Positions 7,815-15,205 of a DNA stretch of 43,031 nucleotides are shown here, piece by piece; the stretch's first letter is position 1; each line of letters starts with the position of its first letter. The translations under genes and the position numbers were made by a program. The notes under the pieces were generated by a model. That model was not told where the DNA came from and did no database searches. It worked only from the letters and a program-made list of their open reading frames with translations. Source of the DNA: JAUSIF01 sp036556265 (GTDB lineage: Bacteria; Pseudomonadota; Alphaproteobacteria; Rhizobiales; Xanthobacteraceae). The stretch covers positions 1 to 43,031 of the forward strand of contig DATBJU010000014.1 of assembly GCA_036556265.1 (NCBI GenBank), in the 5' to 3' direction.

Positions 7815-8302
7815 GACTGCGTCTCCGCAACTGCCCTCACGGACTCGATGATCTTCACGTAGCCCGTGCATCGGCAGAGATTGCCCGACAGCGCAGTGCG
7901 TATTTCTGCGTCGCTGGGTTGCGGATTTCGGCGTAGCAAAGCTTCAGCCGCCATGATCATCCCGGGCGTGCAAAATCCGCACTGCGCCCCAAGCTTTTCA
8001 TGGAACGCGCGTTGCAAGTGACTGGGGCGCCCGTGATCGGCGAGTCCCTCGATCGTTTCGACCGTGCAGCCTTCGCACCGAACGGCAAGCACTATGCAGG
8101 AGGGGATCGCTTCATCGTCCACGATCACCGTGCAAGCTCCGCATTCGCCGCCGTCGCAACCGGTCTTCACGCCGGTCAGACCGGCGACTTCGCGCAGGTA
8201 GTCCACCAACAGCTGATTTTCGGCCACTGCGTCCTCGCGCCAGCGCCCATTCAAGCGCAAGCGAAGCAGGCGCTTGCTCGACGAGGAGTTATGGGACGGC
8301 AT
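7811..8302 (-). CDS. hcrC: 4-hydroxybenzoyl-CoA reductase gamma subunit (2x 2Fe-2S)
   Basis: This is the 163-residue iron-sulfur subunit, called hbaB in Rhodopseudomonas. The plant-ferredoxin-type cluster motif is CDGGECGACTV with a further Cys in PSCIVLA. The helical second domain has CGFCTPGM and CRCTGY. I chose ATG 8302 because GAGGGG stands 5 nt upstream; a GTG at 8308 is too close to that site. It is the first gene of hcrCAB. An FNR-type box at 8362-8375 puts transcription start near 8327, 25 nt before the ATG. It relays electrons between the 4Fe-4S/FAD subunit and the molybdenum centre. Confidence 0.93.
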   Translation of the reverse strand: MPSHNSSSSKRLLRLRLNGRWREDAVAENQLLVDYLREVAGLTGVKTGCDGGECGACTVIVDDEAIPSCIVLAVRCEGCTVETIEGLADHGRPSHLQRAFHEKLGAQCGFCTPGMIMAAEALLRRNPQPSDAEIRTALSGNLCRCTGYVKIIESVRAVAETQS

Positions 8303-8361
8303 GGGCACCCCTCAGCGCGCAGCAGGGCAAAACAATCCTATGGCCGGGAGCCGCCGCCGCC

Positions 8362-8375
8362 ATGACCTAAATCAA
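8362..8375 (-). promoter_or_regulatory. FNR/FixK-type box driving hcrCAB
   Basis: ATGACCTAAATCAA reads TTGATTTAGGTCAT on the minus strand, one mismatch from TTGA-N6-TCAA. It is centred at 8368.5. A class II promoter would start at about 8327, giving a 25-nt leader before the hcrC ATG. This fits oxygen-repressed expression of an oxygen-sensitive, ferredoxin-dependent reductase. Confidence 0.7.
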
Positions 8376-8428
8376 GCGGCGTCGTGCGCGGAAATGCCTG
8401 CCGCCACGGCGTCCGGCGGACACCGACC

Positions 8429-8442
8429 CTGATCTAAGTCAA
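8429..8442 (+). promoter_or_regulatory. FNR/FixK-type box driving the aryl-CoA ligase operon
   Basis: CTGATCTAAGTCAA differs from TTGA-N6-TCAA only in the first base. It is centred at 8435.5, so a class II promoter would start near 8477. That is downstream of the ATG at 8459 and 24 nt upstream of the GTG at 8501. The box therefore also argues for the GTG as the start of the ligase gene. It lies 53 nt from the hcr box, so each direction seems to have its own site. Confidence 0.7.
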
Positions 8443-8500
8443 GGACCTTTCCGCACGAATGGGTCCAAACTTTCACTTGAATCAAGGGAGGCGAAACCCC

Positions 8501-10087
8501 GTGACGGCCGTCCGCGACTATAATGCCGCCGTCGACTTTGTTGACCGCAACGTCGCCGAGGGGCGGGGCGAGAAGACTGCATTCATCGATCCGTCGCGTA
8601 ATCTCACCTACGCCGAGCTCCGTCATGCCGCGGTGCGCATTGGTCCCATGCTTGCCCGCATGGGCATCGAGCAGGAGAATCGAATTGCCCTCATCCTGCT
8701 CGATACAGTGGATTTTCCAGTCCTGTTCTGGGGCGCTATTCGGGCGGGTATCATTCCCGTGTTGCTCAACACCCGCCTCAATGCGGATCAATACCGATAT
8801 CTGCTTGAAGACTCTCGTGCCAAGGCAGCCTTCGTTTCAGCGGCGATTCTGCCGGTCGTGCAACAGGCGGCCCGCGACCTCCCCACGCTGAAAGCCATCG
8901 TCGTCGTCGGGGGCGGTCCGGAAACAGTGCCGCGGCTCGACACGCTCCTCGCGGCGGAGAATGAGGGATCCGCGCCCGCGCGAACATGCGCGGACGAGAT
9001 TGCGTATTGGCTCTATTCCTCGGGCACCACCGGCAATCCGAAGGGTGTTGTGCACGTGCATTCGAGCCCGACCATCATCGCGCGATACGCCGGTCAGGAG
9101 CGCATCGGAATTCGCGAGGACGACGTAGTTTTCTCCGCGGCGAAAATGTTCTTCTCATACGGCCTCGGAAACTCCGTCATCTGCCCTATGTCGGTCGGAG
9201 CAACGTCGGTCTTCTACCCGGAGCGGCCGACCCCGCAGACTGTTTTCGAGACGCTGCACAGCTATCAGCCGACGATGTTCTACGCGGTTCCGACCCTGTA
9301 CGCGGCGATTCTGTCCGACCCAGCCTGCATGCCCGAGAACGGCTCGCGCCGATTGCGCCTGTGCTTCTCGGCAGGCGAGCCATTGCCTCCCGAAATCGGG
9401 AAGGCGTGGAAGGATCGCTTCGGGATCGACATCGTCAACGGCGTCGGCTCGACCGAGATGGGGCACCTTTTCATCACCAACCTGCTGAACGCCGTCGAGT
9501 ACGGCACGGCCGGCGTTCCCGTCAAAGGCTATGACATGAAGCTCGTTGACGAGAACGGCCGCGAGGTCGGCGACGATGAAATGGGTGAATTGCTCGTGCG
9601 CGGCGAAACGGCCGCCGCCGGATACTGGAATCAACGCGCGATGTCGCGTCGCACCTTCCAGGGCGAGTGGACACGAACCGGCGATAAATTCCTCCGGCGT
9701 CCGGACGGTGTCTACACTTATTGCGGTCGCACCGACGACATGTTCAAGGTGAGCGGCATCTGGGTTTCGCCGTTCGAGGTCGAAGCCAGCCTTGTCGCTC
9801 ATCCGCGCGTTCTGGAGGCCGCCGTCGTACCGGTAGAGGACGATAACGGCCTGATCAAACCGAAGGCCTTTGTGGTTCTCAAGGATCGGCGAGATGAATC
9901 GCGGAATAGGGCGCTCCGCGAAGAACTGAAGCTGCACGTGAAGCGCGCAATTGGGCCGTGGAAGTACCCGCGATGGATCGATTTCGTGGACAGCCTTCCC
10001 AAGACTGCGACGGGGAAGATCCAAAGATTCATGCTGCGGAGCAGGGCGAGCGCACGCGGATCCTCGCACACCAGCAAGCGAGCTTGA
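8501..10087 (+). CDS. Benzoate/4-hydroxybenzoate-type CoA ligase
   Basis: This AMP-forming aryl-CoA ligase of about 528 residues is of the BadA/HbaA type. Core motifs are the P-loop YSSGTTGNPKGVVH, the substrate-pocket segment SAAKMFFSYGLGN, the GSTEMGH adenine loop, the hinge region GRTDDMFKVSGIWVSPFE and the C-terminal PKTATGKIQRF with the catalytic lysine. It activates an aromatic acid with ATP and CoA. I chose GTG 8501 because AGGGAGG lies 9 nt upstream and the predicted transcript starts at 8477; ATG 8459 would add 14 residues. It heads a five-gene unit, with the next gene 3 nt away. The divergent hcrCAB suggests 4-hydroxybenzoate as substrate, but benzoate, 3-hydroxy- or aminobenzoates cannot be excluded. 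Confidence 0.88.
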   Translation: MTAVRDYNAAVDFVDRNVAEGRGEKTAFIDPSRNLTYAELRHAAVRIGPMLARMGIEQENRIALILLDTVDFPVLFWGAIRAGIIPVLLNTRLNADQYRYLLEDSRAKAAFVSAAILPVVQQAARDLPTLKAIVVVGGGPETVPRLDTLLAAENEGSAPARTCADEIAYWLYSSGTTGNPKGVVHVHSSPTIIARYAGQERIGIREDDVVFSAAKMFFSYGLGNSVICPMSVGATSVFYPERPTPQTVFETLHSYQPTMFYAVPTLYAAILSDPACMPENGSRRLRLCFSAGEPLPPEIGKAWKDRFGIDIVNGVGSTEMGHLFITNLLNAVEYGTAGVPVKGYDMKLVDENGREVGDDEMGELLVRGETAAAGYWNQRAMSRRTFQGEWTRTGDKFLRRPDGVYTYCGRTDDMFKVSGIWVSPFEVEASLVAHPRVLEAAVVPVEDDNGLIKPKAFVVLKDRRDESRNRALREELKLHVKRAIGPWKYPRWIDFVDSLPKTATGKIQRFMLRSRASARGSSHTSKRA

Positions 10088-10090
10088 TAG

Positions 10091-11284
10091 ATGCCAGATC
10101 TTTCACATCTCGATTGGCCGTACTTCGGCGAGTCGCACAGGCACTTCGCATCGGGCCTTGCAGCTTGGGCGGGCCGAGAAGTCTCGCGGCATGTTGATCA
10201 TGGCAACGTGGACGCCAGCTGTCGCAGGCTTGTGCGCGCGCTGGGCGAGGCGGGTTGGCTGAAGGCTGTCGTGCCTGCCGCCTATGGCGGGTCCTCCGAG
10301 CAGCTCGACGTGAGAACGCTCTGTCTCGCCAGGGAAGTGCTCGCCTGGAACGACAGCCTCGCTGACTTTGCCTTTGCCATGCAGGGTCTTGGCACCGGCT
10401 CAATATCATTGTTCGGGACCGAGGAGCTCAAGACCAAGTACCTCCCGCCGGTGCGCGATGGCCGCCACTTGGCCGCGTTTGCACTCTCCGAGCCGGAGGC
10501 GGGATCCGACGTCGGAGCTCTGGCCACGACGGCGACGAAGGATGGGCCCGCGCACGTGCGGCTCGATGGCGTCAAAACGTGGATCTCCAATGGAGGCATC
10601 GCCGACCACTACGTCGTGTTCGCGCGCAGCGGCGAAGCACCGGGGCCAAAGGGCTTGTCCGCGTTTGTCGTCGACGCCGATGCGTCCGGATTGTCGATCG
10701 CTGGCCGTATCGAGGTGATGGCGCCGCATCCGCTTGCAACCCTTCGCTTCACCGAGTGCCGCGTCCCCTTGGCGAACCGCATCGGCGGCGCGGGCGAAGG
10801 TTACAAGGTGGCGATGGCGACGCTCGACATCTTCCGATCGACCGTCGCAGCGGCAGCGCTTGGCCTAGCACGCCGCGCTTTAGAAGAGTCGCTTGATCGG
10901 GCCACAACCCGCAGGATCTATGGTGCCCCGCTGGGCGATCTGCAAATGACACAGGCCGCGCTTGCCGACAGCGCGACGGAGATCGATGCAGCGGCGCTAC
11001 TCGTCTATCGGGCGGCATGGAGCAAGGACCAGGGCGCCAGGCGAATAAGCCGTGAATCATCGATCGCGAAGCTGTTTGCCACGGAGATGGCGCAGCGCGT
11101 GATCGATCGCGCAGTCCAGTTGTTTGGCGGAAACGGCATTCGAACGGGCGTCAAGGTTGAAGCGCTGTACCGCGAGATTCGTAGTCTGCGAATCTACGAG
11201 GGCGCCAGTGAAGTGCAAAAAGTGATCATAGCGCGCGAATTGATGAAATCTCGCGAGACAAGAATGCAAAGCGCGGCGGAATAG
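10091..11284 (+). CDS. Acyl-CoA dehydrogenase (alicyclic/aryl-CoA pathway)
   Basis: This is a 397-residue flavin acyl-CoA dehydrogenase with the usual order: N-terminal helical domain, the ALSEPEAGSDVGAL and KTWISNGG beta-domain motifs, and the C-terminal helices ending LRIYEGASEVQ. Glu370 in YEGASE is the expected catalytic base, as in medium-chain dehydrogenases. The start ATG follows the ligase stop by 3 nt. In class and position it could play the part of AliB (cyclohexanecarboxyl-CoA dehydrogenase). From memory its N-terminal segment DFAFAMQGLGTGSISLFG is closest to dehydrogenases that accompany 2-aminobenzoyl-CoA/salicylyl-CoA monooxygenase genes in aerobic bacteria. It should introduce a C2-C3 double bond into a ring-reduced CoA thioester and pass electrons to electron-transfer flavoprotein. 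Confidence 0.9.
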   Translation: MPDLSHLDWPYFGESHRHFASGLAAWAGREVSRHVDHGNVDASCRRLVRALGEAGWLKAVVPAAYGGSSEQLDVRTLCLAREVLAWNDSLADFAFAMQGLGTGSISLFGTEELKTKYLPPVRDGRHLAAFALSEPEAGSDVGALATTATKDGPAHVRLDGVKTWISNGGIADHYVVFARSGEAPGPKGLSAFVVDADASGLSIAGRIEVMAPHPLATLRFTECRVPLANRIGGAGEGYKVAMATLDIFRSTVAAAALGLARRALEESLDRATTRRIYGAPLGDLQMTQAALADSATEIDAAALLVYRAAWSKDQGARRISRESSIAKLFATEMAQRVIDRAVQLFGGNGIRTGVKVEALYREIRSLRIYEGASEVQKVIIARELMKSRETRMQSAAE

Positions 11285-11309
11285 GAATTGCGTTCAAGGA
11301 AACCGCATC

Positions 11310-12104
11310 ATGTTCCACCTGAACTTCGCCAATGGAATCGCAATCCTTACGCTGCGCCGGCCGCCGGTGAACGCGATCAGCGACGAGTGGGTACGACAAT
11401 TCGATGCGAGACTCGACGAGCTTACCGCGCGTGCCGACTGGAAGATCTTGCATATCCGTTCAGACCAGAAGGCATTTTGCGCCGGCGCGGATCTGAAGGA
11501 AGTGCAGGCCCGCATTGACGAACATGATGGGCCGGACCGGATGTACGCCTACGTTGCCGCCATACAGCGATTGTTCGCGCGGATCGAGAGTTTGCGACAA
11601 GTGACATTGGCAGAAATTGGTGGCGCCGCCATGGGTGGTGGATTCGAGCTCGCGCTGAGCTGTGACCTGCGCATCGCGTCCATCGATGCCAGCGTCGGCC
11701 TGCCCGAACTTCGTCTCGGACTGATACCAGGCGGGGGCGGAACGCAGCGTCTCACCCGGTTATGCGGTCCTGCGATTGCGGCGCGCCTCATACTGGGAGC
11801 CGAAACCGTCGGTGGCTCGGTCGCCCGCGAGCTAGGGCTTGTGCAGTGGGTCGCGGCGCGCGAGGACCTGGTCACGCACGCGGCAACAATCGCAAGACGC
11901 ATCGCCGAGCTCCCTACAGCCGCTCTTGCTGCCGCCAAGGTCTGCATCGCTGCCGCCCGGGAGCCGGGACGCGGCGGCTACTCCGATGAGCTCGAAGCAA
12001 CCTATCGACTGCTGAGCGATCCCGATACGCGGAAACGTGTGGACGCGTTCTTCGCCGCGCCGGCGAAGGACTCGTCGCGGGTCAGGCAAGGAGCATTGTC
12101 ATGA
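11310..12104 (+). CDS. Enoyl-CoA hydratase (BadK-like role)
   Basis: This 264-residue crotonase-fold enzyme has both usual catalytic glutamates: Glu113 in MGGGFELALSCD and Glu133 in GLPELRLGLIPGGGGTQRL, separated by the standard 20 residues. The oxyanion-hole segment is FCAGADL (56-62). It should hydrate a cyclic or linear 2-enoyl-CoA. It starts 25 nt after the acyl-CoA dehydrogenase stop, with AAGGAAA upstream of ATG 11310, and its TGA overlaps the ATG of the BadH-like gene (ATGA), so the two are translationally coupled. In the Rhodopseudomonas alicyclic route BadK hydrates cyclohex-1-ene-1-carboxyl-CoA just before BadH acts. That role is inferred from gene order; the sequence alone supports only a competent hydratase. 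Confidence 0.9.
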   Translation: MFHLNFANGIAILTLRRPPVNAISDEWVRQFDARLDELTARADWKILHIRSDQKAFCAGADLKEVQARIDEHDGPDRMYAYVAAIQRLFARIESLRQVTLAEIGGAAMGGGFELALSCDLRIASIDASVGLPELRLGLIPGGGGTQRLTRLCGPAIAARLILGAETVGGSVARELGLVQWVAAREDLVTHAATIARRIAELPTAALAAAKVCIAAAREPGRGGYSDELEATYRLLSDPDTRKRVDAFFAAPAKDSSRVRQGALS

Positions 12105-12847
12105 GATTGGATGGCAAGACTGCGCTGGTTACCGGCGGTGCATCGGGTATCGGAAAGGCAACCGTGATGGAGATCGCCCGTTGCGGAGCCACTGTCATTT
12201 GCGCCGACGTAAATGCGGAAAAGGGCGCTGAGCTGGTCAGGGAGGCTGCGGACACGAATTTTGCGGTCGATTTCGTGCAGGTCGATTTGGCGGACTCCGA
12301 TTCAGCACGTCGCTGTGCAGCCGAAGTACTGGCTCGTCATCCGCGCGTCGACATCTTGGTGAATGCGGCGGGATGGAACGATATTCAGCCTTTCATCGAG
12401 AATTCGCCCGAGTACATGAACCGGGTCATCGCGATCAACTTGGGCGGCACGCTACACCTCACTCATGCACTGCTGCCGCCGATGATCGCGGCGGGAAAAG
12501 GAAAGATCATCAACGTGTCGAGCGATGCCGGACGCGTGGGCAGCACCGGCGAAACGACTTACGCTGCGGCAAAGGGCGGCGTGATCGCGTTCACCAAATC
12601 GCTCGCTCGGGAGGTGGCGCGCCATTCCATCAACGTGAACTGCGTCTGCCCCGGCCCGACCGACACGCCCATGCTTCAGTCGCGCCCTGAAAAGCTGAAG
12701 GAAGCGTTTGTGCGCGCAATACCATTCCATCGATTCGCTAAGCCGCAGGAGATTGCCGACGCGATCCTGTTCTTTGCGAGTCCTCGCTCTGACTACATTA
12801 CCGGTCAGGTGCTGAGCGTGAGCGGTGGTCTCACGTTTGCAGGTTGA
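12101..12847 (+). CDS. badH: 2-hydroxycyclohexanecarboxyl-CoA dehydrogenase-like SDR
   Basis: This is a 248-residue classical short-chain dehydrogenase. The nucleotide site is TGGASGIG (11-18) with Asp36 suggesting NAD+ preference. The catalytic set is Asn113, Ser141, Tyr154 and Lys158. Segments I recall from Rhodopseudomonas BadH are present with little change: NAAGW, SDAGRVGSTGETTYAAAKGG, CPGPTDT and ITGQVLSVSGGLTFAG. BadH oxidises 2-hydroxycyclohexane-1-carboxyl-CoA to the 2-keto compound. The ATG at 12101 overlaps the hydratase stop. The next crotonase follows after 10 nt with a GAGGGGG ribosome site. The substrate here may carry another ring substituent, so the symbol marks similarity, not proven function. 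Confidence 0.8.
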   Translation: MRLDGKTALVTGGASGIGKATVMEIARCGATVICADVNAEKGAELVREAADTNFAVDFVQVDLADSDSARRCAAEVLARHPRVDILVNAAGWNDIQPFIENSPEYMNRVIAINLGGTLHLTHALLPPMIAAGKGKIINVSSDAGRVGSTGETTYAAAKGGVIAFTKSLAREVARHSINVNCVCPGPTDTPMLQSRPEKLKEAFVRAIPFHRFAKPQEIADAILFFASPRSDYITGQVLSVSGGLTFAG

Positions 12848-12857
12848 GGGGGTGCAA

Positions 12858-13766
12858 ATGTCAAGATCGGTAGAATCCATGAAGGCGGGTCCGGCGGAGG
12901 CACCCGGCCATCATGAGACGGCCGAGCGCTTTCGGCCATCTCGTGTTGATTTCGCGCGCTTCGAGCCGCAGCACTTCGTGTGGGGACTCGACGGAAAAGT
13001 GGCGACAATCACCCTCAATCGGCCGGAGCGTAAGAATCCGTTGACGCTCGAATCCTATGCCGAACTGCGGGATACGTTTCGCGATCTCGTGTACGCCGAT
13101 GGCATCAAGGTTGTAGTGATTACGGGAGCGGGCGGAAATTTCTGCTCCGGCGGAGATGTGCATGAGATCATCGGCCCGCTCGTCGAGATGCAGCGCAAGG
13201 GTGACATGGCAGGCCTGCTCGCGTTTACCAGAATGACCGGCGATCTCGTGAAGGCGATGCGAGCGTGTCCGCAACCCATCGTGGCGGCGATCGACGGCGT
13301 ATGCGCGGGTGCCGGCGCCATCCTGGCCATGGCATCGGATCTGCGTTACGGCACGGCACGCAGCAAGACCGCCTTTCTCTTCGTTCGAGTGGGGCTCGCC
13401 GGCGCCGACATGGGTGCCTGCAATATGCTGCCGCGGATTGTCGGGTCAGGCCGCGCTGCCGAGTTGCTGTACACCGGCCGCGCGATGGACGGCGCCGAAG
13501 CGGAACGATGGGGTTTCTACAACAAGCTCTGCGATCCTGAGACCGTGCTGGCGGACTCGCAGGCGATGGCGAAGTCGCTTGCAGATGGGCCGACGTTCGC
13601 GCACGCCATGACCAAGCGCTGCATTCATCAGGAATGGAGCATGGGCATCGACGAGGCAATCGAAGTCGAGGCCCAGGCCCAGGCGATTTGCATGCAGACC
13701 AAGGACTACGAGCGGGCTTACGAGGCCTTCGTCAAGAAGCAGAGGCCGATTTTTGCGGGAAACTGA
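12858..13766 (+). CDS. Atypical crotonase-fold enzyme, possible ring hydrolase
   Basis: This 302-residue protein has an N-terminal extension of about 40 residues before the crotonase core. The oxyanion segment FCSGGDVHE (95-103) is intact, but neither catalytic glutamate of enoyl-CoA hydratases is present: Ile155 sits in GAGAILAMASD and Phe174 precedes VRVGLAGADMGA, where Asp184 may act. Loss of the first Glu and use of Asp is also the pattern of ring-opening or ring-closing crotonases (BadI, MenB), though the Asp is two positions later than in those. It ends a five-gene unit after the BadH-like dehydrogenase, exactly where a 2-ketocyclohexanecarboxyl-CoA hydrolase would be needed. GLAGADMG-type crotonases of unknown substrate are also common, so hydrolase is a hypothesis. 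Confidence 0.8.
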   Translation: MSRSVESMKAGPAEAPGHHETAERFRPSRVDFARFEPQHFVWGLDGKVATITLNRPERKNPLTLESYAELRDTFRDLVYADGIKVVVITGAGGNFCSGGDVHEIIGPLVEMQRKGDMAGLLAFTRMTGDLVKAMRACPQPIVAAIDGVCAGAGAILAMASDLRYGTARSKTAFLFVRVGLAGADMGACNMLPRIVGSGRAAELLYTGRAMDGAEAERWGFYNKLCDPETVLADSQAMAKSLADGPTFAHAMTKRCIHQEWSMGIDEAIEVEAQAQAICMQTKDYERAYEAFVKKQRPIFAGN

Positions 13767-13806
13767 GTCGATCGCAGCCGGTGCCCGAGAGTACACGCGG
13801 CCGAAC

Positions 13807-13820
13807 TTGACCGATGTCAA
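13807..13820 (+). promoter_or_regulatory. FNR/Dnr-type box TTGACcgatGTCAA upstream of hemN
   Basis: A perfect TTGAC-N4-GTCAA dyad lies 34 nt upstream of the preferred hemN ATG at 13855. Its centre, 13813.5, places a class II start point at about 13855, the A of the ATG itself, so the message could be leaderless. Oxygen-dependent control of hemN by Fnr-type regulators is well known. Confidence 0.75.
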
Positions 13821-13854
13821 TTCATTGCGGCCTGGTCCGTTCAACATTTGTATT

Positions 13855-15195
13855 ATGAACGCGGAATGGCGCACTCTCGCAGCCCGGACGGTGCCGCGGT
13901 ACACGTCCTACCCGACCGCGCCACATTTTACTTCGGCGATAGGGCCGAAAGTCGCCGCCGGATGGCTTGCCGGTCAGACCGACGAGTCGACGCTGTCACT
14001 CTATATTCACGTTCCTTATTGCGAGCAGCTCTGCCGCTACTGCGGTTGCCACACGAAGATGGTTCGTCGGCGTGGCCCGATCGAGACCTATACAGATCGG
14101 CTGGTCGATGAAATCACCACGGTCGGCGCGGCGATGCGCGGCAAGGTCGTGTACATTCATTTCGGTGGTGGGACGCCTTCCATACTTGCGCCCGAGGGAT
14201 TGCATCGGGTTTCCGCGGCGTTGAACGCCTCGTTCGATCTTTCTGTGGTTCGCGAGCACGCGATCGAACTCGACCCGAGGCGAATGACGGAAGCGCTGGT
14301 GAACGCGCTTGCGAGTACGGGCGTCAACCGTGCGAGCCTGGGTGTTCAGGAATTTTCCGCGCACGTGCAAGAAGCCATAGGCCGGATTCAGCCCTATGAG
14401 GTCGTGGCGGATGCGGTCGGAGCGCTGCGGCGGGCGGGCGTCGGCAAGATCGCGTTCGACCTGATGTACGGCCTACCCCGGCAAACGGCACGCGACGCGC
14501 AACGGACCGCGGAGCTTGCCGCCTCGCTGCGGCCGCAGCGAATAGCGTTATTTGGCTACGCCCACGTGCCCTGGTTCAAGCCGCATCAAAGGTTGATCGA
14601 CGAGGCCTCGCTGCCGGGAACCCAGGCACGGCTGGAGCAGGCCGAGATTTCACGCGGCACCTTGATTGCACTCGGATACATACCGATAGGCATTGATCAC
14701 TTCGCCTGGCCCGACGACGAACTTGCTGAGGCGGCTCGCTCAAAACGACTCCGGCGCAACTTTCAGGGATACACGACTGATAACGCCGACGCGTTGATCG
14801 GCCTGGGCGCCTCGGCGATAGGTCGCCTGCCCCAGGGATTCCTGCAGAATGCGGTAGATATTCGAAGCTACTCGCAAGCCGTCCAATGCGGCGGCATCGC
14901 CACGGCAAAAGGCTTTGCGTTGTCGCAAGGCGATCGCCTGCGCGCGCGCGTCATTGAAGACCTGATGTGCTACTTCGAAGTCGATCTCGACGAGATTGCG
15001 ACCGAGGTTCAGTTCGAAGAAGATTTTCAACCCGAGCTTGCGAGGCTCAGTCCATTTGTCGCGACAGGATTTGTCCGGATTGACGGGCGTCGGATTGCCG
15101 TGACGGATGAAGGGCGTCCGTTTGCCCGCATTGTCGCTTCGACCTTTGATTCTTACTTGCAGACGGGCCAAGCGCGGCATTCTGCTGCCGTATAG
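13855..15195 (+). CDS. hemN: Oxygen-independent coproporphyrinogen III dehydrogenase
   Basis: This 446-residue radical SAM enzyme converts coproporphyrinogen III to protoporphyrinogen IX without O2. The N-terminus PRYTSYPTAPHF (14-25) is diagnostic of true HemN rather than the heme chaperone HemW. The cluster motif is C56-x3-C60-x2-C63 followed by GC, the SAM site is HFGGGTPS, and conserved blocks include YGLPRQT, FGYAHVPWFKP, IGIDHFA and NFQGYTT. The C-terminal HemN domain is complete. ATG 13855 is chosen because the upstream extension to 13753 would read through the regulatory box and has no family similarity. The enzyme supplies heme during anaerobic or denitrifying growth, matching the regulators and NnrS-like gene nearby. 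Confidence 0.95.
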   Translation: MNAEWRTLAARTVPRYTSYPTAPHFTSAIGPKVAAGWLAGQTDESTLSLYIHVPYCEQLCRYCGCHTKMVRRRGPIETYTDRLVDEITTVGAAMRGKVVYIHFGGGTPSILAPEGLHRVSAALNASFDLSVVREHAIELDPRRMTEALVNALASTGVNRASLGVQEFSAHVQEAIGRIQPYEVVADAVGALRRAGVGKIAFDLMYGLPRQTARDAQRTAELAASLRPQRIALFGYAHVPWFKPHQRLIDEASLPGTQARLEQAEISRGTLIALGYIPIGIDHFAWPDDELAEAARSKRLRRNFQGYTTDNADALIGLGASAIGRLPQGFLQNAVDIRSYSQAVQCGGIATAKGFALSQGDRLRARVIEDLMCYFEVDLDEIATEVQFEEDFQPELARLSPFVATGFVRIDGRRIAVTDEGRPFARIVASTFDSYLQTGQARHSAAV

Positions 15196-15205
15196 CACTT
15201 GTCGG

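Noticed and set aside
8478..8486. TTGAATCAA as an additional FNR-type site
   Set aside because: The half-sites overlap and lack the 6-nt spacer needed for Crp/Fnr binding.
9155..10069. 304-codon minus-strand frame opposite the CoA ligase gene
   Set aside because: It is antisense to conserved ligase motifs and resembles no family.
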